DNA from: Victivallis lenta
Lineage (GTDB): Bacteria; Verrucomicrobiota; Lentisphaeria; Victivallales; Victivallaceae
Direction of reading: 5' to 3'
Assembly (NCBI RefSeq): GCF_009695545.1
Contig: NZ_VUNS01000011.1
Location: 1 to 64,000 of the forward strand
DNA length: 64,000 bases
This document shows positions 27,119 to 35,458 of this stretch, piece by piece (positions within the stretch are counted from its first letter, which is position 1; every line of letters starts with the position of its first letter). The notes under the pieces are model-generated. The model made no database searches. It saw nothing but the letters and a program-made list of their open reading frames with translations, and was not told where the DNA came from. The position numbers and the translations under genes are program-made.

Positions 27119-27937
27119 CCGAATGGCTTTGTATGCCCCAAATGTGGAGCGCATAGCATGTGGAATATGAAAAGCGGAAGGATTCTATGCAGCAAATGTC
27201 GTCATCAACAATATTTGTTGCAAGGAACTGTTTTTCAAGATAGCCATATTCCACTGATTACATGGTTTCGCGCCATATGGTATATTTGCTCACAGAAGAA
27301 TGGAGCAAGCGCACTGGGGTTGCAACGAGTGCTGGGTCTTGGAAGTTATCGCACGGCTTGGCTGATGTTGCATAAACTGCGACGTGCAATGGTTCGCCCA
27401 AGACGAGATTGCCTTTCTGGCGTTGTTGAGGTTGACGAAACATATATTGGCGGGGTTCACGAAGGAAAGCGCGGACGCGGTGCCGATGGAAAGAGTATCG
27501 TGATGGTCGCGGCAGAATGTGATGGCAAGGGAACTGGACGTATCCGTTTGCTACGAATCAATGGTGTTGATTCTCTAACATTGACTTCGGCAGTTTCGGA
27601 ACTTGTCTTTCCGGGGTCGAAAATCCTTACCGATGAGTGGGGAGGATATAACAGCCTTTCAAAAAATGGATATATCCACGAGATTCATGTGGTGTCTGGA
27701 GAAATCCTGCCCCGTTGTCATCGGGCAATAAGTCTGTTGAAACGATGGATATTGGGTACACTGCAAGGATCAATAGCTCCTGAGCATTTGCAAGATTATC
27801 TGAATGAATTTACGTTTCGCTACAACAGAAGGAAATCAAAATCAAGGGGGCTGCTATTCTATCGTCTACTTCAATATGCTGTGGAAACTGCACCTGTCAC
27901 ATACGATGAAATCAAAATAGCACAACCTGTAGGGTAA
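27119..27937 (+). pseudogene. IS1595-family transposase, 5'-truncated
   Basis: From 27158 an ATG gives 259 residues, but the frame is open from 27095 and the family zinc ribbon starts upstream: PNGFVCPKCGAHSMWNMKSG, then CSKCRHQ. The DDE part is intact: SGVVEVDETYIGGVHEGKRG, SKILTDEWGGYNSLSKNG, and H-x-x-x-N-type end of the fold with LNEFTFRYNRRKSKS. No start codon exists before the zinc ribbon, so about 20 residues are missing. The break coincides with the IS4 fragment. GGTTGTGTCAAGTGCATACC just after the stop may be the right terminal repeat. Confidence 0.75.
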
Positions 27938-27943
27938 GGTTGT

Positions 27944-28607
27944 GTCAAGTGCATACCCCAGTTTGAAAATATCACATCACAAGCGGTACATAAAAAATTT
28001 ATGCAATGGTCACGAGCTGGATTTTTTCAAAAGCTTTGGCACGCTGGTCTTATGGAGTATGACGAGATGGAAGGGATTGCATGGGAATGGCAGTCGGCGG
28101 ATGGTTCTCATGGAAAAGCGCCATTGGCGCAAGAACTTGCCGGAGCAAACCCAACAGACCGAGGTAAGCAAGGAAGCAAAAAAAAATCTACTCGTAGACG
28201 CAGTTGGCATCCCGTTGTCGATCGTCGTAACCGGAGCCAACAGGCATGATGCAGCCGTTCTTGATGAATTACTCAAGGAGCGTATGAAGCCCCTGGATTT
28301 TGAGCATTATGAACACATTACTCAAAATGTTTGCTTGGATGCCGGATATGTCGGAAAAGCGGATGTTGCGTCAAGACATGGCATGGTGCCGCATATTCGA
28401 CCTCGCGGAGAAGAAAAGAAGGCAATTGAACTGCATGGATTTCGTCCTAAACGATGGATTGTCGAGGTTGCACATTCGTGGTTCAACCGATTCAGAAAAA
28501 TTCATGTCAGATACGAAAAAACCGCCTGCGCATACAATGCCTTGCTGTACTTGGCAGCTATGATGATAACGATGAATAAAATTATGGCAATTTATCCTCC
28601 GTTATGA
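27944..28607 (+). pseudogene. IS5-family transposase, 5'-truncated and frameshifted
   Basis: Frame 1 (ATG 28001) reads WSRAGFFQKLWHAGLMEYDE, GIAWEWQSADGSHGKAPLAQ and NPTDRGKQGSKKK; frame 2 continues NLLVDAVGIPLSIVVTGANR, HDAAVLDELL and VEVAHSWFNRFRKIHVRYEK. The junction is a run of nine A at 28178-28186; with eight A the two parts would be one frame. The N-terminal ~70 residues of a normal IS5 transposase are absent. Either broken, or rescued by slippage on the A-run. Confidence 0.7.
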
Positions 28608-28640
28608 TATTATTAGTTGATAAGTTCTACAGCATCCGGC

Positions 28641-29789
28641 ATGCCGGAGAGAGCGATTACAGAAATGAACAGCAAACAAGTGAACGAGACGACGATACGG
28701 CTGAACGCCTTTATGCGTGATGTCAAAGACGGAAATTTGCGAACCATTCTGAAAAACATGCAGTCCATGCTGGACTACCATGCGGAAAAAATTCGAATTT
28801 ATGAGGAACATCTGTCGGAGCTAACGGGGAAAGCCCGACTGGAACTGACTGATTCGGATAAACGCCGTTTGGCTCAAAAGGGCAAAGCGTTGAACGACTA
28901 CCTGCTGGCGGCGGTTGAACCGACATGGGCTCCGGGGACATTGCGGGGCTGGTACAATTCTCTGGTCGGCGCAAAATACAACAGCGTCAGAGATGGACAA
29001 AAGAAGCGTGGACGCAAACCGATCTCGCAGGAAATCGTGGACGAAGTCTTGAAGCTGGCTAAAAACAATCCGGACTGGGGTTATGACCGTATTGCGGGAG
29101 TCATGAAATATCTGAAATACGATGTCAGCGCAACGACGGTTCGCCACATTCTCGATGACAACGGAATTGTTCCGGATCCGGAACGGAGACTGCGCGGAGA
29201 CTGAGATCAGTTTATTGAGACGCAGCAGTACTCCACCGCTTCGATCGATTATGCTCAGGTGGAACGGCTGACTCCATTCGGACTGGTTCGAGAGAGTCTA
29301 CTGTTTTTCATGGACATTGGCAGCCGTGAAGTTCGGCTTGGCGGCATCGTTCATGCGCCGGACAGCAACTGGACAACGCAAATAGCCAGAAATATGTGCG
29401 ATATGTGGGATGGCTTTCTTCTCGGCAAGAAGTATCTGATTCACGACCGCGACAGCCTTTTCAATAAGCGGTTCGATTCCGTTTTTGAATCCATCAGGAT
29501 TACCATCAAGAAATTGCCGCCGTTTACGCCGCAGATGAATGCACGGATGGAAAACTTTATCCGAGCAATCAAGACAGAGTGTCTTGACAAAATGATCATT
29601 ACGTCTGAAACGCAGTTGCGGCTGGTCGTAAAAGAATACCTCGAATACTGGAATCATTACCGCCCGCACTCCGGTCTCGGCGGTGCGATGGTCAAACCCT
29701 ATCCGCAGGACATGAATGCTCCGATAAAAGAGGTTTCATTCCTGGGCGGTTTGCTCCATGGTTATCGACGAGAACAAGCCGCTGCGTGA
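28641..29789 (+). pseudogene. rve/DDE-type integrase-like transposase with in-frame stop
   Basis: One continuous frame from 28641 to 29789 interrupted by a TGA at 29202-29204. First part: NPDWGYDRIAGVMKYLKYDV, SATTVRHILDDNGIVPDPER. Second part: an rve catalytic core with LFFMDIGSREVRLGGIVHAP, YLIHDRDSLFNKRFDSVFES, MNARMENFIRAIKTECLDK and YLEYWNHYRPHSGLG. The first 160 residues are the HTH half. The stop falls where the family has a Trp-like position, so a single TGG to TGA change may have killed it. Last remnant before the prophage end. Confidence 0.7.
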
Positions 29790-29960
29790 GCGTAAAGAAT
29801 TTATGCACCCCCGTTACACGCGCGCGAGGAACAATAACAGGAAGGCTCTGCGACATCGGCTCAATCCGGCTCGAAAACGGAACCAGAACCGGAGATTTGG
29901 GAGAATATTTTGAGGTCAATTCCTCGTCCCTCTGGCGTTGAATTTTGGGTTTCTTTTAGG

Positions 29961-31547
29961 CTATTCTTTCTCTATAAAAGTCCGGAGAATTTTTCGAGAG
30001 GGTAAAATTGCTCCTCCTTTTGAGACTCGAAAAATTCGCCATTTTGAGGTGGAGAGAATTTTTCTAAAAAATAAAAAAATGCTCCACCATTTGTTACTCT
30101 TAGACGAACACGACGGGAACTTGAAGAAGAACCGGTAGTGTTCGTTTTTTTCATTTTGGATTTTATCGAGGTAGGTTTTATATACCATCTTCAGCATTTC
30201 CGGATCATGTGACGCATTTGCAGCCTGCACCAGACGTTCAAGCATCGAAATAACTGTTCCGGCCATATCGAATGATGCGCTGTCGATTTGGCTTTTCTGG
30301 TCTTCATAAAACGCAAGTTTTCCGGTCAGACGCTCCACTTCTTGACTGATTGCACCGATTTTCTTGTCCAGCACCGTCAATGTTGCTGGCGATAGATTGT
30401 CATTCACCAGCAGTGCGATTAATTTGTCCTGCTCGGCTTTTGCGGTACGCAGTGCGATACGGACGTTTTCTTCGGATGGTTTGATTTCCTCTTCCAGATA
30501 TTTCCGGCGTTCCCGCTCCACCTCTTCACATGCTACTCTGATGGCAACCGGATCGGGTTTTATGTCTCTGATGCGGTCCAACGCAGCTTCTTCCAAACGT
30601 TCCGCGGAAACCCGTGTTTTGCAATTTATGGTATCTGTACACTGGTAATAGTGATATTTCCCGCTTCGGCTGTTCGCGCTGGCGGGGGTCATGAGCCGCC
30701 CGCAATGGCAGTATACAAGACCGGTCAGAAGATAGTTATATTTTTGTGCCTTCGGACGTGGACCGTCTTTTTTCTCTGCTCGTTTTTCCTGAACACGCTG
30801 GAATAAATCAGGGTCGATGATAGCATCATGTTTACCGGGCACACATAGACCGCCCCATTCAAGTTTACCGATGTAATTTTGGTCCTGCAGCAGCCGGAAG
30901 AATTGCGCCCGGTTGATTTCCGGGTATTTGTGCATTAAGTCAATCGGCCGTATATCTGCTGCATAGGATTCAAAAATATCCCGGACAATGGCCGCTTTCC
31001 GGGGATCAATATAAAGAGTATTATCTTTGTGACTGCGACGGCAGTAACCGAACGGTACGCGGCCGGACGGCCAGTAACCATTGCGGGCAAGATTCAGCAT
31101 TCTATCCCGTGTTCCTTTTGCGGATATCTTGCGCGCATACTGGTTGACATGGGTAATAATTCCCATAAGCAATTCACCGTGCAATGTTGAAAAATCAAAA
31201 TCCGGCTCCGTGGCGCTGGCAAATCGTTTCCCTTTACTGCCCAAAAGCTCCATGATATAGTACATGTCTTTTGGGGCGCGGGTCAGACGGGACAGGTTAT
31301 AGACACATAGACAATCCCATTCAACAGTGCCGGTTTCCAGTTCGTCAATTACTCCTTGAAACGCCGGACGATGCATATCTTTTCCGCTGGCGAATTCGTC
31401 GGATACCACCTTGACTACTTCTCCATGCTGCCCGCGTATAAATTCCTGGCAATATTCAATCTGCATCGGAATTGACGTATCGCCTTCAAAATCGCTGCCG
31501 CGAGGACTTACGCGGGCATAGATCAAATATTTCTGGACTTTATCCAT
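29961..31547 (-). CDS. Large serine recombinase (prophage integrase)
   Basis: 528 residues. N-terminal resolvase catalytic domain: YLIYARVSPRGSDFEGDTSI, with the nucleophilic Ser in YARVS, CLCVYNLSRLTRAPKDMYYI; then recombinase domain (GYWPSGRVPFGYCRRSHKDN) and zinc ribbon (LTGLVYCHCGRLMTPAS, CTDTINCKTRV), followed by a coiled coil. It mediates integration and excision between attP and attB. The final ~50 residues (after KNEHYRFFFKFPS) are aromatic/basic, low complexity and coincide with repeated hairpins, so the original stop may have lain earlier. Encoded in a lysogeny operon after repressor and lipoprotein, overlapping by one base. Confidence 0.9.
   Translation of the reverse strand: MDKVQKYLIYARVSPRGSDFEGDTSIPMQIEYCQEFIRGQHGEVVKVVSDEFASGKDMHRPAFQGVIDELETGTVEWDCLCVYNLSRLTRAPKDMYYIMELLGSKGKRFASATEPDFDFSTLHGELLMGIITHVNQYARKISAKGTRDRMLNLARNGYWPSGRVPFGYCRRSHKDNTLYIDPRKAAIVRDIFESYAADIRPIDLMHKYPEINRAQFFRLLQDQNYIGKLEWGGLCVPGKHDAIIDPDLFQRVQEKRAEKKDGPRPKAQKYNYLLTGLVYCHCGRLMTPASANSRSGKYHYYQCTDTINCKTRVSAERLEEAALDRIRDIKPDPVAIRVACEEVERERRKYLEEEIKPSEENVRIALRTAKAEQDKLIALLVNDNLSPATLTVLDKKIGAISQEVERLTGKLAFYEDQKSQIDSASFDMAGTVISMLERLVQAANASHDPEMLKMVYKTYLDKIQNEKNEHYRFFFKFPSCSSKSNKWWSIFLFFRKILSTSKWRIFRVSKGGAILPSRKILRTFIEKE
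29984..30150. repeat. Cluster of three hairpins in the recombinase 3' end
   Basis: 29984-30014: GGAGAATTTT against AAAATTGCTCC with one bulge. 30048-30088: GGTGGAG against CTCCACC with related arms. 30104-30145: ACGAACAC against GTGTTCGT followed by TTTTTT. The first two are similar in sequence. They overlap the coding tail of the recombinase and lie where an attachment site would be expected. Confidence 0.45.
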
Positions 31548-31855
31548 TATTTCGCCCGGAATCTTTCTTGAAATTCATCATACTTCTTCATGATATCCGA
31601 TAAAGTCATGCCGTCGAATTTTTTGCATACTTCGTTCATGTCAATAGCTTTTCCTTGCAGCGCAGCAGGTCCGGTTTCCTGCATAATCATCATTGTTATT
31701 GTTGCGGCAACTTTTTTTCGGTCATCTTCGCTTAGCTTCTGTGTCATTTTCTGCAAAGACGATTTGAAAGCATCTTCGCTGCTGCCATTCAGAGTATCGC
31801 GCCCGCAACCGGCAAGAAGCATCATTGTTGCGACTAGTAATATAACTCTTTTCAT
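31547..31855 (-). CDS. Small lipoprotein of the lysogeny operon (DUF6694-like)
   Basis: 102 residues. Lipoprotein signal MKRVILLVATMMLLAGCGRD with lipobox LAGC; the mature part begins TLNGSSEDAFKSSLQKMTQK, a pattern like DUF6694 lipoproteins found on prophages. No catalytic motif seen. It lies between repressor and recombinase, overlapping both (four bases and one base), so it is expressed in the lysogen. A prophage-encoded membrane-anchored protein made from the repressor transcript is a good candidate for superinfection exclusion or lysogenic conversion; this is inference. Confidence 0.75.
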   Translation of the reverse strand: MKRVILLVATMMLLAGCGRDTLNGSSEDAFKSSLQKMTQKLSEDDRKKVAATITMMIMQETGPAALQGKAIDMNEVCKKFDGMTLSDIMKKYDEFQERFRAK

Positions 31856-32571
31856 TTTTCGCTTTCCTTTTGTTTCTGCAGCCAAGTTTCCCAAAAATGA
31901 TGTATCCCATGTTCACGCATTGCGATATCAATAGCATCTTCATTACGCAAGGATTCTTTAATCGGCCATATCCAAAACCAATCGCGGGACATTTTTTCCA
32001 AGATAATTGGCGGGCAGCCTTCATTTTCATTGATCGATAACAGGGCAAAACGGGTTTCGTCAAGATCGACAAACACTTTGAACACTGGTTCGGAATAATC
32101 TGCCAGCGTTGCAATCACTCGTTGACCGGTTCGCGGTACTTCGTCACGACCAACTAAGACCCTTGTACCTGGTGGATACCACGGCATCATAGATACGCCC
32201 GTAATCAGGACTGCAAAATCGCCCGGTTTGGCAGTTGAAAAATAGGAAAATTCGTTTGTTCCCAGCTCGGCCAGCTTATCTCCGAAAGGATGGGTTGCCG
32301 GCTGCATTTCCATTGCTTGAGCTACAGACAAAAGCGGAACGGCCACAAAATCACACTTTGACAGGAGCGTTACACTATCTTTTATATAAGGTTTTAATAG
32401 TGGTTCGATACGCTGCCATGTGTCATCTTCAAAGTAATTGATTTTACCTTTTAAGATGCGTCCGATGTGCATTCTGCTTAAGCCTAGTTTGTCGGCTAGG
32501 GCTGCATCTGATTTCATGCCGGCCCGCATTCGCCGGATAGCGTTTGATAGTGTTAAGTCAATCATTTTCAT
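31852..32571 (-). CDS. Prophage repressor, XRE HTH plus S24 LexA-like peptidase
   Basis: 239 residues. N-terminal HTH (SDAALADKLGLSRMHIGRIL); C-terminal S24 domain with TGVSMMPWYPPG, where Ser127 is the nucleophile, and EPVFKVFVDLD with the general-base Lys165. It keeps lytic genes off and, like lambda CI, is expected to self-cleave when activated RecA is present. The divergent promoter region and two matching operators (32665-32684, 32892-32911) are next to it on the + strand side. First gene of the minus-strand lysogeny operon. Confidence 0.9.
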   Translation of the reverse strand: MKMIDLTLSNAIRRMRAGMKSDAALADKLGLSRMHIGRILKGKINYFEDDTWQRIEPLLKPYIKDSVTLLSKCDFVAVPLLSVAQAMEMQPATHPFGDKLAELGTNEFSYFSTAKPGDFAVLITGVSMMPWYPPGTRVLVGRDEVPRTGQRVIATLADYSEPVFKVFVDLDETRFALLSINENEGCPPIILEKMSRDWFWIWPIKESLRNEDAIDIAMREHGIHHFWETWLQKQKESEK

Positions 32572-32649
32572 AGCGTTATCCTCCGGCTATTTACTTTTTA
32601 TACAATATCATAACTTTTATAGATTACAAATTTTTATAAAAAAGATTTT

Positions 32650-32679
32650 TTGAACCCTTGATTTTGTAACATGTATAGG
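32650..32679 (+). promoter_or_regulatory. Candidate early promoter
   Basis: TTGAAC at 32650-32655 and TATAGG at 32674-32679 are 18 bases apart. The -10 element lies inside the first operator, so the repressor would block it. Confidence 0.45.
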
Positions 32680-32684
32680 TTACA
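32665..32684. promoter_or_regulatory. Operator 1, TGTAAC-N8-GTTACA
   Basis: Perfect 6-bp inverted half sites around an 8-base spacer ATGTATAG. Same arms and the same TATAG core occur in operator 2. Lies between repressor and first early gene. A second small palindrome, TGTATT/AATACA, is at 32686-32701. Confidence 0.7.
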
Positions 32685-32710
32685 TTGTATTTTGTAATAC
32701 AGGAGGTGAT

Positions 32711-32896
32711 ATGAACAAGAAACAGCGGCAACCGGCAAGAGAAAAAACGGTTAAAATCAGTGTCAATGTACATCGTGAGCTGAAAATCAGAGCGGTACGG
32801 GACAATCGGAACATCCATCTTGATTTAACAGATGATATAATCATGCTCGGAATCGAAGAATACGACCGGAGCCGAAAAAATTTGCCTTCAATGTAA
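32711..32896 (+). CDS. Small ribbon-helix-helix-like protein
   Basis: 61 residues. REKTVKISVNVHRELKIRAV followed by a helix-turn-helix segment IHLDLTDDIIMLGIEEY fits an Arc/MetJ-type RHH DNA-binding protein: a strand, then two helices. AGGAGGTG at 32701-32708 is a strong ribosome binding site. It is the first gene of the early operon, opposite the CI-like repressor, i.e. at the Cro position. Likely a regulator of the early switch, though not Cro-like in fold. Confidence 0.65.
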   Translation: MNKKQRQPAREKTVKISVNVHRELKIRAVRDNRNIHLDLTDDIIMLGIEEYDRSRKNLPSM

Positions 32897-32911
32897 CGCA
32901 TATAGGTTACA
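32892..32911. promoter_or_regulatory. Operator 2, TGTAAC-N8-GTTACA
   Basis: Second copy with identical 6-bp arms and spacer GCATATAG. It overlaps the end of the RHH gene stop and precedes the next ATG by three bases, so binding here could repress an internal promoter or block elongation. Confidence 0.65.
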
Positions 32912-32913
32912 TT

Positions 32914-33135
32914 ATGAATGGAGCTATTATCCCTAAAATAAGACAATTGACCGTTGAGGATTATCCTGGCATTACAGATGCAGAGCGTTACCCATATGCT
33001 ACTCCGGAGCAAATCGCAATGGGAAAACAGATTGCACGGTCAATACTGAAATTTGTACGGGAACATCCCGAGCAAGTTGAACATTACCGGACAGCGCCGG
33101 AAGCTACTGTTAAAAGTCTACTGCAAAGGGTCTAA
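32914..33135 (+). CDS. Unrecognised 73-residue early prophage protein
   Basis: Begins MNGAIIPKIRQLTVEDYPGI and ends in a helical TPEQIAMGKQIARSILKFVR region. No known family. It is translated from an ATG three bases downstream of operator 2, without a clear Shine-Dalgarno, which points to transcripts starting near this site. Position between the RHH gene and the recombination genes. Confidence 0.55.
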   Translation: MNGAIIPKIRQLTVEDYPGITDAERYPYATPEQIAMGKQIARSILKFVREHPEQVEHYRTAPEATVKSLLQRV

Positions 33136-33141
33136 AAAAGA

Positions 33142-33687
33142 ATGGAAAATAATCTGATTGTAAAAAATGAATTATGGCGGGACCTGTGCGCGATTCAAGC
33201 AGAATTGGAAGTTCCGAAGGACCGGAACAATGCGTTCGGCGGCTTCAAGTATCGCAAGTGTGAGGACATTTTGCGTGCCGTCAAACCGTTGCTTCATGCG
33301 CACGGAATCATCATTTTGCTGTCGGACGAAATTGTCCAGTTCGGGGAATGGGTGTTTGTCAAGGCGACAGCAACCATCCAGCGTGGGGATGCGGTAATCA
33401 GTTGCACCGCCTACGCCCGGCACGCCGACGAACGCAAAGGCATGGATGCGGCTCAAGTGACCGGTTCGGCATCGAGCTACGCCCGCAAATATGCGCTTTC
33501 CGGCCTGTTCGGAATCAGCGATACCGACGACCCCGACGACCCGCCGCAAGCCGCGCCCGGCATCGCTCCGGCTCCCATGTCGCAGATTGTGCGCCCGGCT
33601 GCTCCCGGTCCGGTCCCCGGTAAAACCGTTTTGCCCGGCGTTCGCACGCCGCTTCCCGGAATGCCCGCAACCAACCAGACGAGGTGA
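33142..33687 (+). CDS. erf: ERF-family single-strand annealing protein
   Basis: 181 residues. Core 30-130 matches the ERF superfamily: NNAFGGFKYRKCEDILRAVK, HGIIILLSDEI, and GMDAAQVTGSASSYARKYAL, LSGLFGISDTDDPDDPP. These proteins pair complementary single strands during phage recombination and concatemer formation. A Pro-rich flexible tail follows (APAPMSQIVRPAAPGPVPG). Adjacent exonuclease and nuclease genes complete a recombination module. Confidence 0.88.
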   Translation: MENNLIVKNELWRDLCAIQAELEVPKDRNNAFGGFKYRKCEDILRAVKPLLHAHGIIILLSDEIVQFGEWVFVKATATIQRGDAVISCTAYARHADERKGMDAAQVTGSASSYARKYALSGLFGISDTDDPDDPPQAAPGIAPAPMSQIVRPAAPGPVPGKTVLPGVRTPLPGMPATNQTR

Positions 33688-33689
33688 TT

Positions 33690-34355
33690 ATGTTTTATGT
33701 GTTCGATATCGAGACCATGCCGGACAGCAGCAAAATTTCCCTGCTGCCGGAACCGGAAGTCAAGCTTGGCAACCTGAAAGACGAAACCAAGATTGCCGAA
33801 AAGAAAGCCGAGGCGCGCGCCGAGCAGATTGCGAAAATGGCGTTGAATCCGCTGTATGGCCGGATCATCTGCGCGGTTTTCTCCGCTCCGGGCGTGAATG
33901 GGGAACTTGAAAGCTACCGCCTGACCGCCGGCGATGATGACGAAGAGGAAGCGGCCCTGATTGCCGGCTGTTTCGACGTTCTTCGGCAGGACGGCGCGCG
34001 TTTGGTAACGTGGAACGGCATGTGTTTCGATGTGCCGTTTCTGTTCAAGCGCGCGGCGATTCTCGGCGTGCCGTTGCACGATGTGCCGGTCTTGCCGTTC
34101 TGGTGCAAACGCTATTCGACCGGTCCCCATATCGACTTGATGCAGGTTTGGAGCAACTGGAATTCGCAGCAGTATGCAAAGCTCGATGACGTGGCCGGAG
34201 TTTGCGCCGACGACCATAAAATCAAGATCGATTTCCGCGATTTTCCGGAACTGGTCAAGACCGAGGATGGGCGCAACCGGATTGCCGACTACTGCGAACA
34301 GGATGTTCGGCTCACTTACCGTAATTTTCAGAAGTTCAACGGGGTTTTGTTTTAA
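33690..34355 (+). CDS. DnaQ-like 3'-5' exonuclease (PolB-exonuclease type)
   Basis: 221 residues. Motif I YVFDIETMPD, motif II LVTWNGMCFDVPFLF, and motif III near DGRNRIADYCEQDVRLTYRN supply the acidic DEDD residues. The layout fits stand-alone PolB-type exonucleases found in phages. It follows the ERF gene by two bases after GAGG; a GTG at 33684 overlapping the ERF stop is the alternative start. It probably generates single strands for annealing or proofreads. Confidence 0.85.
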   Translation: MFYVFDIETMPDSSKISLLPEPEVKLGNLKDETKIAEKKAEARAEQIAKMALNPLYGRIICAVFSAPGVNGELESYRLTAGDDDEEEAALIAGCFDVLRQDGARLVTWNGMCFDVPFLFKRAAILGVPLHDVPVLPFWCKRYSTGPHIDLMQVWSNWNSQQYAKLDDVAGVCADDHKIKIDFRDFPELVKTEDGRNRIADYCEQDVRLTYRNFQKFNGVLF

Positions 34356-34382
34356 CCCCACAACCAGAAGAAAGGGTTTCTT

Positions 34383-34991
34383 ATGTTCAAGGCAGAGGGT
34401 ACGTATGATGTGGTGATTACTCGGGCGATTCTCGGGGAATCGAAATTCTGCAAAGACGCTGGCGCATTCGACGTGTGTATCGAGGTGCAGGATGCGAACG
34501 GAGTTTCGGACTGGTGGCGCGGGGAGTATTCCAACCGTCCCGGTGTCGGCAATGCCGCCGGCAAAGTTCAGTGGGAAATGACGATGGCGACGCTGACGAA
34601 AATCGGCCTCCCGTCCGACAACCTGTTTGAGCATCTGCAGGCCGATGCGGACGGCACCGCGACAATTCCAGCGCTGGTTGGCATCCAGACGACCGCGACC
34701 GTCAAGACGACCGAGCGGGACGGCAAGATTTATCACAATGTCCAGTATCTCGGTGACGGCGGCGGCCCGAAGGGGATGAATCTCGGAAACCTGCTTGCCA
34801 TGTACGGCATGGCCGCGCAGCCGGTCCAGCAGCAGCCGATTCAGCAGCCGGCAGCGCAACCCGCTGCTATGCCGCAGCCCACCGCGCAGCCGGTCCAGCA
34901 GCCGGCACAACCGGCAGTCATGCCGGGAACAATCCCGGCGTTTCCGGGCAAGGCCGCTCCGAACGGTCCGTTTGCGAACCTGAAGAGGTAG
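34383..34991 (+). CDS. Prophage protein with Gln/Pro-rich tail, possibly ssDNA-binding
   Basis: 202 residues. The N-terminal ~130 residues (MFKAEGTYDVVITRAILGES, DVCIEVQDANGVSDWWRGEY) look beta-rich and resemble DUF669-type phage proteins in the same genetic position. Then a Q/P/A-rich linker (PVQQQPIQQPAAQPAAMPQP and on) ends in the short hydrophobic tip GPFANLKR, a layout like single-strand binding proteins whose C-terminal tip recruits partners. Family not certain. Lies between exonuclease and ERCC4 nuclease. Confidence 0.6.
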   Translation: MFKAEGTYDVVITRAILGESKFCKDAGAFDVCIEVQDANGVSDWWRGEYSNRPGVGNAAGKVQWEMTMATLTKIGLPSDNLFEHLQADADGTATIPALVGIQTTATVKTTERDGKIYHNVQYLGDGGGPKGMNLGNLLAMYGMAAQPVQQQPIQQPAAQPAAMPQPTAQPVQQPAQPAVMPGTIPAFPGKAAPNGPFANLKR

Positions 34992-34996
34992 CCGCA

Positions 34997-35458
34997 ATGG
35001 GGGAGTTCCGAATCGTTATTGATACGCGGGAGCAAACCCCGTGGAGCTTCCCCCCGGAAATTTCGGTCGAAATCGGGACCTTGAAAACCGGAGATTATGC
35101 GCTGGCTGGCGATGATGCGTTCGCCATCGAACGCAAGTCGAAGGACGATTTTTTAGGGACGGTTTCGACCGGTTGGGGGCGGTTCTGCCGGGAACTGAAC
35201 CGGATGGAGGCGGCCGGCTTCCCGGCAAAGCCGGTGATTGTTGAGTGTGATTTTTCGGCGTTCTGCTTTTCGGAGCGCAACGGGGAAATCATTCCGCCGG
35301 ATCATGAACACTACAAACTGACCCCGCAATTCGTCATGAAGCGGATCGGGCAGCTTACCGCGCGCGGAGCGGCGGTTATTTTCGCCGGGAATCCGGAATT
35401 TGCATCAGCGCTGGCGCTGGCAATCCTGAAAGAACGGCATGAGGCATTGAATCAATGA
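34997..35458 (+). CDS. ERCC4-domain nuclease
   Basis: 153 residues. FRIVIDTREQTPWSF with Asp and Glu, and FAIERKSKDDFLGTVSTG give the ERCC4/XPF signature (V-D-x-R-E-x-x-P ... E-R-K). Stand-alone phage versions cut branched DNA. Its start follows GAGGTAG; the stop overlaps the RecD2 N-terminal gene by four bases. It belongs to the recombination module. Confidence 0.88.
   Translation: MGEFRIVIDTREQTPWSFPPEISVEIGTLKTGDYALAGDDAFAIERKSKDDFLGTVSTGWGRFCRELNRMEAAGFPAKPVIVECDFSAFCFSERNGEIIPPDHEHYKLTPQFVMKRIGQLTARGAAVIFAGNPEFASALALAILKERHEALNQ

Noticed and set aside
27095-27157. Full-length start of the IS1595 transposase
   Set aside because: The frame is open and has the zinc ribbon, but contains no ATG, GTG or TTG, so no intact start exists.
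29972-30154. 60-residue ORF on the - strand inside the recombinase tail
   Set aside because: Alternative frame over the same repeats; no start signal, though it shows the tail region is open in two frames.
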